Notes: generated by a model not told the origin, from the letters alone. A stretch of 64,000 nucleotides of DNA from Epiperipatus broadwayi (GCA_028023455.1 JAQFVV010006272.1:3143127-3207126); one strand, 5' to 3'; numbered from the stretch's first letter, positions 50,591 to 63,367 are shown. Numbers and translations are program-made.

Positions 50591-51292
50591 AATAATTAGA
50601 CCACTACAGAGATGTTTTTAATTTTTCTAAAATTTTTATAAGCACGTTTCTTATCTCAATTTCTTCTAACCTCATCTGATGAGTTAGTTATAAACTACTT
50701 AATTTTTTTTTCTATTAATAAATACTAAACTTTTATCAAATTAGGTATCATTATTTTATCAGTGGTTATGAATTAGTTTTTAGATATGGATTATATATAA
50801 TTAAGTTTTAATAGACTACAATTGAGTATTGAAGTTAATAATTTACTTCCAAAACAGAAAATCTCACTAGAATTCTACACTATTTGCATTGCTATTTAAT
50901 ACTCTTTTATATTGGGTTAAATTGTATTACTAAATATATCAAAATAATTAGACCACTACAGAGATGTTTTTAATTTTTCTAAAATTTTTATAAGTACGTT
51001 TCTCATCTCAATTTCTTCTAACCTCATCAGATGAGTTAGTTATAAACTACTTAATTTCTTTTTCTATTAATAAACACTAAAGCTTTTATCAAATTAGGTA
51101 TCATTATTTTATCAGTGGTTATGAATTAGTTTTTAGATATGAATTATTTATAATTAAGTTTTAATAGACTACAATTGAGGATTGAAGTTAATAATTTACT
51201 TCCAAAATAGAAAATCTCACTTCTACACTATTTACATTGCTATTTAATACTCTTATATATTGGGTTCTACTTTTATTACTAAATATATCAAA
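50591..51292. repeat. 352-bp tandem duplication
   Basis: Unit 1 (50591-50942) and unit 2 (50943 to about 51292) are direct repeats beginning AATAATTAGACCACTACAGA. They differ by scattered substitutions and a few indels, including six bases absent from unit 2 in the CACTAGAATTCTACAC stretch. No frame or terminal repeat; a simple local duplication. Confidence 0.93.
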
Positions 51293-52429
51293 TTTTTACT
51301 TTGGTTAAGTTTATCTTATTGATATAAAACAATTTAAATGCTGGCTGATATTTTTTTTATAATACTAGATAGATTGTTTAAATGATTACTACGCTATTCA
51401 TCTTTTTTTTCTGATACTATATATATATAATGTTGAAAAGTCTTCTTTTTTTTTTTCAACTTTATGATTACATGCATTAATTCCTGTAAATATTTGTTTT
51501 ATAACTATTGTAAATTGTTAAGTTTAAATTATTTTAATAAATATTTGCAAGGAACATTGTAATATCTTATGAATTGTTTATACACATTTTTTTTTCTATA
51601 ATTTTTGAAATAATTTTACTAATGAAAATTTAACTAGTTTCAAAAAACAAAAATAAAAGTCCACAATGGTAAAAGTGAAAACAATTGTATCTATAGATTG
51701 TTCTCAAATTCTTCTTCCTTCATTTCAGTGATGTGATGCAGTTATCTTTCTTTTCGCCATCGCAGTTTAGTATTTCTTAGATTTATTGCGCTGATAACTA
51801 AAATGTCAGCATTTGTAATAATAATAATAATAATACTACAATAAATTGTTTAAAGTCAAAGATTGATTCGATTCTCATCTGAAAAAAAACAAAAACAATT
51901 TTCATCTTACAGACAAACTTTTGATTAGTGGTTATATAAAAATAGACTAGCAGTTGACCAGAAATTATAGGATCTCTTCTTTATATAAAGGTCCACTAAA
52001 AAAAAAAAATCTTTTAGAATAATGGTATGGAAAACTTCACTATTAATATTAAAATGTTTACAAATTATTATTAATAACAGAATAAACACAAGAGTGTTTT
52101 TAATCATCATTTTATGGGGAAAGAAGAATGATATGTCCTATATTGCACCATTTCAGAAATACCCTTTTTTAATCAAATTTTTTTAAAAGACTAATCTAAT
52201 ATGTAGGAAATGGGTTATGCTAGCAGCAACTATGTTTTAAAGATCTTAAAAACTATTTCAGTTATATAAATAAAAAAAATCACTGGATCATACTATAGAA
52301 TAAGTTCTTATCTGCATGAAGATATATTAGTTTATTAGACAACAGAGTACTATGGCCAAGCTATAGCACGTGATCATTGTTCCCATCTTGCCATTGTTTG
52401 AACCTTTTTATAGCTATATCAAAAACTTA
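51293..52429. other. AT-rich DNA with a possible tRNA-Ile-like relic
   Basis: At 51750-51812 the text CAGTTTAGT, TTAGA, TTGCGCTGATAACTAAAATGTCAGCA recalls the A box and GAU anticodon arm of tRNA-Ile. A (TAA)n microsatellite follows, then GATTCGATTCTCATC (about 51867-51881) in the style of a B box. This could be a SINE head split by a microsatellite, but it is too degenerate to call. The rest is featureless. Confidence 0.25.
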
Positions 52430-52693
52430 TTTATATCCATCATCATTAATCATTTTCAACAATTATCAGTCTACTGCAGGATGAAAGTAATCAAGTTCAC
52501 TCCATCTTATTTGATCTCTAGCCCCTCTTCCTTACGTGAGTTCACATATTTTCTTATTTGATCCATCTATCTCACATGTTGTCTCTTTTTAGTTCTTTTA
52601 CAGCTTCTTGGACTTCAGTTTAAGATTCCAACTGTCCATCTATTATTATCTCTTCTAACAACATATTCAGCATAATTCCACTTGTCTCGATTT
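52430..52693 (-). pseudogene. RTE-like LINE C-terminus and 3' tail (copy D)
   Basis: On the minus strand: KWNYAEYVVRRDNNRWTVGILN, then PRSCKRTKKRQHVR-MDQIRKYV and the final TFILQ-TDN, with a TTAATGATGATGG tail. This follows copy B at 37.6 kb nearly residue for residue, with stops and one small shift. Truncated at about 52693. The + frame at 52370-52561 is its shadow. Confidence 0.85.
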
Positions 52694-53363
52694 ATATTAC
52701 TACAATACATATATAAATAAAGAATGAGAGGACATCTATATATGATTAATGCTTTTATAGTTAATGATAAGCTGAATTGTATCATCAGCTGGCAAGAGAA
52801 ATCATATGATATTCAAGCAATTTTATTCAGTTGACTACACTTTTTATTCTAAAAACCTTTTGCTTTTGAGACTGCCACTATCACTACTAAACTAAACTGC
52901 TCTCTACATCATTAATAAACTTAATTTTTCAACTAACTTTTTTTTTAACTTTCATCTTTTGTAAACAGTCATTTATATATTACTTTTCATAGTTTACGAA
53001 AACACAAGTACTATACTAGATTTAAAAGTTATTAACTTATTCTCCGTCTAACAGATAACTTTTTTTGTTTGTTTTTTTTATTTCTTTGGTAATTATTTCT
53101 CTATTTTGACACAGTCCTGTCTTTGCCAAAAGATTACTCACTTTGAATCAATACGCCGTGAGAAACGTTTTTTTTTTAAAACTTTCGCGTTAAAAAACTT
53201 ATCTATCTAGAAAATAAAAATCAAGAAATGATTGTGCCTTCAGGGTTTATAAATTTATCTAAATCTACTCCAAAATATTGCTCAAGTTAAATGAGTTTTT
53301 TTTTTTTTGTTTATTTCTTTAATATTCTTTTAACTTTTAATTTTAACTCGTTAAAATTAAAAC
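52694..53363. other. AT-rich non-coding DNA
   Basis: Nothing firm. A small CpG-containing patch (ACGCCGTGAGAAACG, TTCGCGTT) lies at 53152-53195. Confidence 0.4.
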
Positions 53364-53493
53364 AATCATGTCTGAATTACGTCAAGCGTTGGTGGCCTAG
53401 CGGTTAGCATAGTTGCCTTCCAACCAACTGGCCCGGATTCGCTTCCCAGTCAACGCTTTGACATATAAAAAAAAAAAAATCATTTCTGAATTA
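53364..53493 (+). mobile_element. tRNA-Gly-derived short retroposon with target duplications
   Basis: The core 53386-53456 is 71 bases, the length of tRNA-Gly(UCC). It has a paired acceptor stem (GCGTTGG/TCAACGC), a D-arm TGGCCTAGCGGTTAGCAT and an anticodon loop CTTCCAA with anticodon TCC. The T-arm GGATTCGCTTCC has a changed B box and mismatches, and the anticodon stem has a C-C mismatch, so it is not a working tRNA. It ends in TTTGACATAT and 13 A. It is flanked by AATCATGTCTGAATTA (53364-53379) and AATCATTTCTGAATTA (53478-53493), a 16-bp target duplication with one mismatch. This is a LINE-style retroinsertion: a tRNA retropseudogene or minimal SINE. Confidence 0.88.
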
Positions 53494-53749
53494 AAAGATA
53501 TGTTATTTCGATTCTTTATTTCAAATTATTACGTGTCGATATTATATTTATAAGTAATAAAAGCAGAATATTTTATAATAAACTAATTAATCATATAGAT
53601 AATCCCGTGCACGCATACACATATGTATAAATAGTAATCTGTCATTCAGAAACATGTTCATTTACAGAATAACTTGACATAGACAATATATTATACATTG
53701 CTTATGCTGAAATTAAGTCAATAGTAATTTTCTCCACTTTTTCACAGTC

Positions 53750-54840
53750 ATGCCCCAAGCTTCAAAAGCATTCTCCTTTCGACTTTATATAACATTTGTA
53801 CGATTTGAGCTTCGATGAGAGTGGCGAGTTCTTTTCCACCCAACCACAGTCAGAAGATGCCAAGGCATTATCTTTTGCATTCATTGAATCAACTCCCATC
53901 CTGTTATCCAGTTTTGACTCAGCCAATCTTGTCTTCTTCCTATCCCTGTTTCTTATCAACTTTGCAGTGTCAAACCCAGTCTTTTTTTCCTTGTTTGCCA
54001 CTGAAATCAATATTAAACTCTACAATGCTGCTCTCATCAGTCTGTGAGCCAGACTGTTCCTGATTCTTTCTTGTGGTTCTAAAGATTTGAAACCAATTCA
54101 GAATCAATGGTCTCCTCTGCATTGTCCAACTGATAGCTCTCCACTAATGTGTCCATTGACACGTTCTTCTCCTCTTCCATTGTATCTGCAGTGCTGTACT
54201 GTGGTAACTTTAGAGCTGCTTTCAAACCACTTTCTTTCATAGATACTTCTGTCTGACCTTCTTCAGTCCCCCTTTGTGAACTTGCCTGTTGACCCAACAA
54301 TTGTGTCTTCTCAGATCTTAAATTGCCTGTACCCTCCAATAATAGTTCCTGAGGTTCAATCCCTGTTACTGATTCACTGACCATGAGACAGTGTCTAATG
54401 ATGTGCACTTGTGGTACCTATTATTGCTTTTACCACATCTTTGACATATTCTTGCAGGACATGACTTAATTAGATGAGTCCAATCTCCACACCTGTAACA
54501 TTATGGTCACACACCATGTACTGCTACATATATTGGACATCTGGTTGCTTCAAGAATGGAAGATATATCTATTGAATTGATTCCATTATTTAAGTTCATT
54601 GTAAAGGCTGCATGGTTAGATGACAGTTCTATTCCAGCTCTTTTTCCCATTAAATATCTAAAACTTACTACTGTTCCAAATTGTGTCAGTAGTCTTTGCA
54701 TATCTTTTTGCACAAATCCTACATAGCAATTGTGGATCACTCCTGATACTGTCCTTGGTCTATTTGTATCAATATTTACTAAATATTTGTGATCTAAGTA
54801 CATCTGAGTCTTTTTGAATTTTTATTTTAGTAATTAATTC
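53750..54840 (-). pseudogene. decayed ORF1/Gag-like gene with RRM-like region and CCHC zinc knuckles
   Basis: Reading right to left on the minus strand: a frame (54803-54507) with a fold-like start resembling the RRM-type domain of LINE ORF1 proteins (QRLLTQFGTVVSFRYLM, then TMNLNNGINSIDISSI, ATRCPIYVAVHG). Then comes a CCHC zinc knuckle CYRCGDWTHLIKSC (54500-54454) and, in another frame, a second cysteine group CQRCGKSNRYHKC. A Glu/Gln/Ser-rich, hydrophilic tail follows (54408-53762, two frames). Two stops before the first knuckle look like C-to-T decay of Arg and Gln codons. No reverse transcriptase follows within reach. The + frames at 53796 and 53815 are shadows. The family is uncertain: type I LINE ORF1 fits best, and a retroviral-type Gag is less likely. 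Confidence 0.6.
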
Positions 54841-57379
54841 CCCCATACTCTACAACTCTTAGATTTTTCATCATAATGTAAATACAATATGATTTTTTAA
54901 AAGTGTTTCTCTCTGTCAATTAGATTAATGTTAAATTCATATTATTATATTAAGTTTAATGATTGTTTTTATTAAACAAATAAATATTCTCAATATAAAT
55001 TACATATCTAGGTTTTACAATTATTAATCTCTAAAAATCAGTCACATTTTAAGTGGTGTATAGTAACAACATGTGTTGGTGATTATTTTAGCTTTTTATG
55101 TCTAATGCATTTTCAGTGCATAATAAACATGGCTTTTAGAAATCTTTAGTCAAGAAGCAATGATACTTAGAATAATATCTTATTTCAAGTTTATGATTTT
55201 GCTATTGAACTACTGCATCCAATTTCAGAGGACAGTAATTTCAATTTTATTGCTATACACCTTCCAATTATTATCCAAAGCTTAATTCATGTTGTTGAAA
55301 AACATTTAGTTATATACTGGGAATATATTGCCAATAGTCAGCTGTATAAAATCAATTATTTATTATGGAATATATTACATAAGTCAAAAAATAAAGTTAA
55401 TTAAAGTTTGTTTATGTATTTCCAATAGTTAGTCGCACTTTCCTCAGTGCATTTTTCATATATATAATGTTGATGAGTAGTATAAACACACATGTAGATA
55501 AAGAATCTTCTTAAATTCTCTCAACATTATACCAAACTGTACATTTCACAATAATTATTAGAAACAAATAACGGAGAGTAAACTATTAAAGTCTTTAAAG
55601 AATGCTTTCTAAAAATAAGATTATATGCTTGAAAAAAAAAAAAAGGGAAATAATAGATTTGTCTTGTTAGATCATAGAACATATATATAAACAATTCAAA
55701 TGGAAAAAATAAATTTTATAATCGAAACTCAATAGAATAGCTACCAAAAGTCAAATTTAAAGTTTGCTTCATTAAAAATATATTACATTTAAAAAACTTT
55801 TAAAGATTAACTATTTTTTCAATAATCTAATTTAGTATATTATTAATCTAATTTTATTTATAATTTTCAAATTTATATTAAATAGTCAAATTTATAATTA
55901 TTTATTACTTTCATTAATACTTCGTTTTATTGCTTTTCTAATAAGTTTTATTTAAGAAATTTGCACTTTTATAAAATATCATAATAAAATCGAACGGAAT
56001 ATAAATTGAAACATTATAAGTTCTATACTGAAAAAAGATGTAAACACTTTGATAAAAATTTATTAGATCATCATTATTGTAAAGAGAACTCAGATGTCTG
56101 AATAAAACTTAAACGGAAGAAAATATCTCAAGTATTTACAATTTTACACATTTTCTGTTGTTGTTTATTTTATTCTATTTTCAATTTTACAAATAAGTTA
56201 CTAAAGTTATTGGCTTGGATAAAAAATTTGTGGAAAAAAAAAAAAGAAAACATCCTTAAGGATATATAACTGGAGAAAATAAAAATAATATTTTTGCATT
56301 ATTTGTTAATAAAAACACAAAGCATTTGACCCATAGCATTTCAATAATTTACTAATATAAAATATAGTTATATAGCAATAGTAGGGAAAAATATATTTTT
56401 ATATCTATTCCATGAGATATTGTTTTAAATTATCAATTTAATTGATAAAATAATTCGTTTTCTTTTATTTTCAAATGATAATATATAAAAGAAGCTGAAA
56501 TCAAGTACTGAAATTGAAACTAAAGATAAACACCAGGCATATTAATATATATTTTTAATATTGTTTAAGATAGAAACAAAAATATAAAGATAGTAACACT
56601 AAAAAGAAATTAAATAGTACTCAGCTGGATGTCGACAATCAATTTCACAAACCTAAGTAAAAATGTTGAGTATATCTGAATCTTCAAAAACTGTCATTGT
56701 ACATTTATTTAACCATAGTATTGGAATACAAAGGTTTTAAATTGCTAAATGCCTCAAAACTAAAACATGATGGTGGTATGAGATCTGATATTACCAACTG
56801 TAATGGGAAACAATGCTTTCTGGGGAAAATAGTCATATTTTGAAGTTTCTAATTGTGATCTTAATGTCAATGTATTATTGTTAAAAAAGTCTTTAATTTT
56901 TAAAGACTGTAGTAAAAAAATACAATGAAGCAAATGACTCACACATAATTTAATGTTTGCATGAATAATTTAAACAAAACATTCATAAGCTTTATAAGTA
57001 GAATATTTTAAGTAATTTTAAGCCAATGATCTTTCTTAAATGTTATAAAATCGAAAAAAAGTATAAAAAATTGCAAGTATTCATACAGTAAGATTTACAC
57101 TTTTACTAACCACTGAAAAGATTTGTGTCTAATAATCACCAAACAAAAAGTTTATCAATCATAAATTTAGAAAAACATACAATATATTGTAGCTGTAATT
57201 TTTGACTTTTTAAATATACACAAATATGTAATTATAAGTCTTGATTCCAAATAAATATTTATAAATTAATGGCTAATATACATTCAAATAAAAATGATTA
57301 AATTAACAAATTTACAATAATATTAACCAAATAACTGGGAAGATTATGTTGACTTATACATATATCATAATTACTCCAA
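54841..57379. other. AT-rich non-coding DNA
   Basis: Nothing recognised. Confidence 0.5.
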
Positions 57380-57402
57380 ATGAATTTTTATTTTTCTAAA
57401 TT

Positions 57403-57467
57403 CAATAATAATAATAATAATAATAATAATGATGATTATGATGATGATAATGATGATGATGATGATG

Positions 57468-57540
<73 letters not shown>
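57403..57540. repeat. (AAT)n/(GAT)n trinucleotide microsatellite
   Basis: About 135 bases of AAT repeats interrupted in the middle by GAT repeats. The open frame here (runs of Asn and Asp) is only this repeat translated. GAT-rich tails end the RTE copies, so it may have grown from such a tail. Confidence 0.97.
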
Positions 57541-57543
<3 letters not shown>

Positions 57544-57559
57544 CTACAACCTCAACAAC

Positions 57560-58560
57560 AAAAAATGAAATTTTAAGATGCCAAACCTTCTAAATATAAA
57601 GTTGACTTTTGAAAAATTTAGTAATGCATGATTATCATCATTAATAAATTATTACCATTATTCATGCATGGTCTTCAGTGAACTATGAACACTAATACAA
57701 TAAACTGTATTACTATTATAATATTTAAATTGAGTTTGATGAGCAATTACAACTAAATGGATTAATAAAAAATAAGTTTGCAATTTATTAACAATAAATC
57801 CATAAAATTGGTGCTTATATGTACATGCAACTATTATTAAGTATAATGTACAAAATAATAGTGATAATAGTAATTATAAATAATAGAAATAATTTTAACA
57901 CAAGTTCTTAAAATAATTATATGTATAAGATCTTACCAATTGCAAAGTTTAAAAAAGTTCCAAATGATGATTTTCTGCAGATATCATTCTTTTACTATAT
58001 TTCTTAATGTCTTAATTAGTTCATCCAGAAAAGTTGTCATTCTTTTTGGGCACTGATGATGTTATATAGAATATAGAGTACCATTGTTGATGTTACACAG
58101 TAGTTTCAATGTGGCTTAGGGCATAGATTATGGCACTGTCCACTTTTTTCTTCATGTTATCATTAAAGCAGACAATGACTGGTTCCAGAAAACTTCAGCA
58201 CTAATCTCTGGATACTATTGCATCTACAGGTGTTTTGACATGTGAAATATTTTGTTGTCTAACCACACATAATCAATTGTTTTCTGCTCGATAAGATCAT
58301 TATACTTGCTGTTATAAATGGAGTATTAAAATGTTTTTAACTTCACCAAGGCATGAAAGTCCAAACTATGGTTGAAAATAGTTTTATACAGTGGCCCCAC
58401 TTCTCTTCATGGGATCACTGCAATTCAGATTCTTAAGTGAAGGCTTAGAATAGACTAAAAAAAATTGCTTAAAAGGTTTGTTTCTGACCTATTAAATACT
58501 CCACTTGCTGTTGGTCACACTTATTGCTGTATGCAGCAGATGTTTTCCAAACAATATATT
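57560..58560 (-). repeat. unclassified interspersed repeat, copy 2
   Basis: Uninterrupted counterpart of 34380-34655 plus 35330-35950. On the minus strand it gives broken coding-like runs, for instance IDYVWLDNKIFHMSKH near 58250, then FWNQSLSAL and KRMTTFLDELIKTLRN. Stops occur every 10 to 30 codons. I do not recognise the protein. Confidence 0.6.
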
Positions 58561-59594
58561 TAGTAAAAGCAAGTTACAAGATTTCTTTACAGTAATATGT
58601 TTTTGATAATCATTTTCTTTATTTCTTTCACAATATTGTGTAAATAAATAATTCTGCAGATAGTTTTAAATTATATTTTTTGATAACTAAGTGAACAAAA
58701 TTTTTTTTATTCATTTTTAATTGTTAACAATAAAAAGAAAAAAAAATCATTACTGATTTTTAAAAATTAATTATAATTTTCTTAGTTTTATTAACCCATA
58801 ATTTTTAATAGCATATTTAGATTTATAATTTAATTTACTATAAAAAATGGGCAATTTTTTTATTTAAAAATTTATTCAGAAGATAGATAAGAATTGGCAC
58901 AAAATACTTAAATTTTTATAAGCTATGGAATTCAAATTTTTTGCACACATCAAAACTATTTTTTGTTTCTTTTTTTACAAGGTACAATTTCTTATTTTAT
59001 TGTTTGTAACTTATTACAAAGTAACTTTCCATTATAAAATATTTAATAGTAGAATTAAAATGTATAAACTAATTTCTTTTAATTTTTAAAGCAGTGTACT
59101 TAAGTGACATGTATGTTATATCCAGTATACACACATATATACATTACTATTGATGTACTTACTACTCTATTTATAAAAAAAATTTCTTAAAATTTTTTCA
59201 TGCAGCTTTGTAATATAACTAATCCAAATCAACTATCAGATTTGTTTTATTTACAAATCCCCTCCCTTTAAAATGAGATAATGGGAAAGTGTAACTTTCC
59301 CTATGATTACTGCCAAAATTTTACTTAATTTATTTCTATATCAATTAAAACATTTTAACCACTTTTTTCATATTGTTTTATTAATATATCAATATATAAA
59401 TAAACAGAACACACATGTCTATAATGTCCAGAGATTTGATTGAAATTAAATTGTAAAACAATAAATAGGATTTCACTTCTAGGATTTGTAAAAAATATTC
59501 AACCTTAGGATATTAAGATGTACAATGAAGCATGAACATTAGAAAGATTATCTCAGTTTGAATTCTGTTAAGCTACCACATCATAATAATAATT

Positions 59595-59671
<77 letters not shown>

Positions 59672-60830
59672 GACCTTCTGGTTTGGCACCAGAAATATTA
59701 TTTATAATTGTATGGTATTATATCAGGAACATCTGATATTATATTCTTAAAAAAAAAATGAAATAATGCAAAATTTTAAATTTTTTTTTATTTATGATTA
59801 AAACTATGATTAGAAGTACTTATAGGTGCAATTTAAAATTTATTAGATGTTTGGTAGCTTACTTTAGGGTATAATTAATGATAGGATGGGGGTGGTGGTT
59901 TGTTATAAACATAGTCAGTTCAGTTCAGTTGATGCTAATTTGTTTTGTTTGTTCACAAATAAATATTTAGACTTGTTTTGAATGATTCTCTAGTTCATTT
60001 GCTTTACATATTTTAATTTATAGTATAAACAGTGAAATATATTTCACTCATCATCATTAAAATAGCCATTTAATCATATCAGTTTAGTGTCTAATAGTGC
60101 ATTATTAGTAAATATTTCTGTATGTCAATATCATTATTCAACTTCATTTTTTATTCATATGTTTCATTAAATCATTAAATAACACATCTCATATTCAAAT
60201 ATTTAATTTCATAAATAATAGTGTTAAAAACCAGCTTAAGTACATTTTAAGTGAATTAATTGAGCATTGGATTAATGAATTATTAAACAATAATTATACT
60301 AGAAAATATTTTATTTATTAAAGCAATTGTTATTAGTTTATATTCTGTTGTTTTTAAAGTACAGAATATTTAATTCTTAGTTCAATTCAATATTAATATA
60401 TATATTTTTTTATTTATTTAAAAGACAGAATATTTTTTCCTCACTTTTCTTTTTTTTTCAAGACAAAGTTTCTTGCATAAATTAAGTGATTGTAATGGGA
60501 GGAGCAATTAGTATCTGTCTGATGATCTTTGAAATTTCAGATATCTTGAACTATTGGAGAGAAAAAGTGTGAGGTAATGTTATAAAAATCTATAAAATGA
60601 CTGCAACTACAACTACCTTCTAACCTTCTGACTACTAGGCTCTCCAACTACAACTACAAACTGCTAAGAGATCTTCCAATACTTTTCATTTTTTTAATAG
60701 TAGAATTTTTTTTCTTCCAAGGTTCAAACTGAAAGTAAAATATATTATTATTTCAAAGATATGTGTACTTAAACTACACTAAAAGATACGTTGGTCTTAT
60801 CTTTGGCTGACTATTTAAATTCTCCAACCA
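58561..60830. other. AT-rich non-coding DNA
   Basis: Nothing recognised apart from the AT microsatellite at 59597-59668. From about 59.8 kb the + strand becomes T/G-rich. Confidence 0.5.
59597..59668. repeat. (AT)n microsatellite
   Basis: 36 uninterrupted AT units. Confidence 0.98.
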
Positions 60831-61283
60831 TTGTTTAAAATACATGTAAGTGCCTATACTATATTATTTAAGTTTAAATTGCCACTATTAAAAGTAAAAA
60901 TGCAAATGTATAATAGTATTATAAATTTGCCTAATTTAAACCTTAAATTGAATGGAAAAGAAGAAAGAAGAATGTATGTTTATTTGTCAAAATTATTTTT
61001 CTCAAGTTTTAATTATATTCTTAATGGAGTAATTGCAGCGTATGTAATTTGCAAAAAGTTATTAAACATTTTCAGAACTCTTTCTAAAAAAATTTATGCT
61101 AGTTATGAAGGAAGATTTAAAAGGATGCGTATGAATCTGTTAATTTTGTTGTCATTATTATTAGAACATTTTCATAATTATTTCAATTTTTACCTGTTTA
61201 AAAATACAAGACTGAATGTGCAATTGAGTGTATTATTAATATTTGCCTGTTTTTTCGGACTAATAGGAGAAATGAATTTATAA
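60831..61283 (+). CDS. unexplained open frame, 127 codons from ATG (150 open)
   Basis: The longest open frame in the window not explained by a recognised transposon. The open stretch starts at 60831 (TTG); the first ATG is at 60900, giving 127 residues to the stop at 61281-61283. In DNA of this composition nearly one codon in ten should be a stop, so the length is unusual. The protein is basic and has three hydrophobic stretches that could be membrane segments: LFFSSFNYILNGVIAAYVI, LLILLSLLL and LSVLLIFACFFGLIG. A Lys/Arg-rich loop lies between the first two. I do not recognise it. No promoter or clear splice sites are seen. It could be an exon, a relic of a transposon protein, or chance. Confidence 0.3.
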   Translation: MFKIHVSAYTILFKFKLPLLKVKMQMYNSIINLPNLNLKLNGKEERRMYVYLSKLFFSSFNYILNGVIAAYVICKKLLNIFRTLSKKIYASYEGRFKRMRMNLLILLSLLLEHFHNYFNFYLFKNTRLNVQLSVLLIFACFFGLIGEMNL

Positions 61284-62582
61284 AATGGATGAATTATATC
61301 ACTCTACTTTATTAAATGCATTTTTCACTGTTGTGAAACTTTTCTGTCTAAAATATTGATCTCAAACTTATACAAATAAATATTATTAGCTAAAAAAAAT
61401 AACATATTCTGAATGGCTTTAAAATTTGAAATAAAATGTTTGAATATCCTAGGAATGAAGTATGAACTACTACTTTATTTGCATCGTAAAAATATAATGC
61501 TTAATTAATGAAATTTGTCATATATAATGTCAACAGCAATTCATCAGCTGATAACTGAGAACATTGAATTAGCTCTTAGGAATTAAAATAATATTTTGTT
61601 TTCTTGCAGGAATGTGTTTGTGTTATATATTCATCAATATTTATATTTGTGTGCAAATAATTATCATTATTAAAAGATGACCAAGGAACGTCATTCATAA
61701 ACTATTGATAAACTTTTTGTTTTTATAATCAAGAAAGAAAAAAGAAAAGAGAACTTTATTTATTTATTATTTAATAGACTTTAGACAGATAGTGATAATT
61801 TAAGGGTTGTTTTATTATTTTATTATCTTTATTATTATATGTATTATTATTATTATTATTATTCTAGAACGTCTCACAAATGTACAGTATTAAGAAAAAG
61901 ATTGTACAAGGTAATTTTTTATTAGTTTAATATAAGTTTTACTGTGTATTAGATTATTATACATGTGCATGGTAAGAGATGGAGGAGTCCATGTAACGCT
62001 AATAGGGGTGATAGCTCTTCTTTAAAAGAAGCACATTAGATCTGTCCTTATATTATATCTATGCTTTTCCAATAAGTTTAAAAAAATTATTTTCAATAAT
62101 TATTTAACCTGAAATATAAAGTTTTATTATTTGTTTAAGCCAAATTTTTTGCTATAGATGTGTGCTAATATAAATGCACTATATAAAAATTATTTTGTCT
62201 TGTTTGCTAATAAAAATTATTGCTTTGTTTTCCAACCATTATTAGTATGATACCAAGTCCTAAATAGTATATTATCAGATATCAAATATTCTTTATTGCT
62301 TTTACAATTAATATTTGACATTTTGACAGTAGTTATTTGCTACTGGGATTTGAATTGTCTGTGTATTATTATGCTTGTATATGTGTGTCCATTATTAAAC
62401 TTAGCTATAATCATATGTTAATTGCAAGTACAAATGTTATATAATCAATCAGTTTCAGAAGAAGAGGATGGTCAATTGTTGTGGAAGGATTAGTGATTTA
62501 TTTAAGTGAATTATTGTTCTTTATTATGCTTGAATGGAAAAGTATTTTGTGGCTATACGTAGTAATGTTAGCAATATTTTAT
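61284..62582. other. T/G-rich AT-rich DNA
   Basis: Nothing recognised. A (TTA)n microsatellite is at about 61842-61864. Confidence 0.5.
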
Positions 62583-62830
62583 AATATTTATGGGATGGAG
62601 TAATCTCTCCTCTTTATTATTTAAATATTTAAACATGGGTAGATTTCCTAATGTAGCATATGAGATTGTGTAATCCCTTCTTTCCTGTCTATTGAAGTGC
62701 TTTTGATAGGAGTAGATGAAATCCTCCAGTTTTGATATTATTTATGGGATCGAGAATCCTTTCTTTTTGTGTATTGAAGTATTTTGATAGGAGTAGATTG
62801 AATCCACCAGTTTTGATATTTGGTATTATG
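62583..62830 (+). repeat. minisatellite of about 80 bp
   Basis: Two clear units and a decayed one share ATTTATGGGAT-GAG, AATCC-TTCTTT, TGT-TATTGAAGT, TTTTGATAGGAGTAGAT, AATCC-CCAGTTTTGATATT. Looser remnants (TTTATTCCCACCAGTTT) continue to about 62900. Confidence 0.75.
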
Positions 62831-63367
62831 AATTAAAGTATATAAAGTTAGGTATATTGTCTCCCTGATCATTTGGTGAAGAGATTTATTCCCACCAGTT
62901 TAGTTAGTCTCAGAAGTAGACTTGGGAGTTGTTATGTTGATATTTATCTAATTTGAATTGTAGAAATATTTTATCCCCATGTGTTCTTTGAATGTTTTTC
63001 CAGCTTATACTATAGCCAAGTGCCAGCTAATTTATTGATAAAAAGAAGAAAAAAGCAGAATAGATTTTCTTACAAAACAGCTGTAATAAAGTTAGTAATT
63101 AAAGCTTGATTGACAATTGCCTTCATCCATATTATAATCATATTATAACTTCATAAGCAAACCAATTATATTGATTAGAATTAATTATTTATTCTTTGAC
63201 ACACAGCATAATACAGACTCATGCATAAAGTGTTAATTTGAAAGATATAGAAAAATCCATTATTAATGTATAATTTTAATTATCATTTTAAAACATTTTT
63301 GTAGTAATAATTTAGGTCTCATATCATCAATTTTTATCATTCAATCATCATTTGATTAAGTAAGCAA

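Noticed and set aside
53796-54063. Two + strand frames of 82-83 codons
   Set aside because: They lie opposite the better supported minus-strand ORF1-like relic and are Phe/Ser-rich shadows of it.
57380-57568. Open frame of Asn/Asp repeats
   Set aside because: It is the AAT/GAT microsatellite read as codons. Nothing else supports a protein.
60493-60575. Short frame MGGAISICLMIFEISDIL with flanking T-rich-AG and GTAATG, faintly like the last membrane segment of DEG/ENaC channels
   Set aside because: The conserved GLF-G-S pattern of that family is missing, a stop lies just upstream, and the possible donor would follow an in-frame stop.
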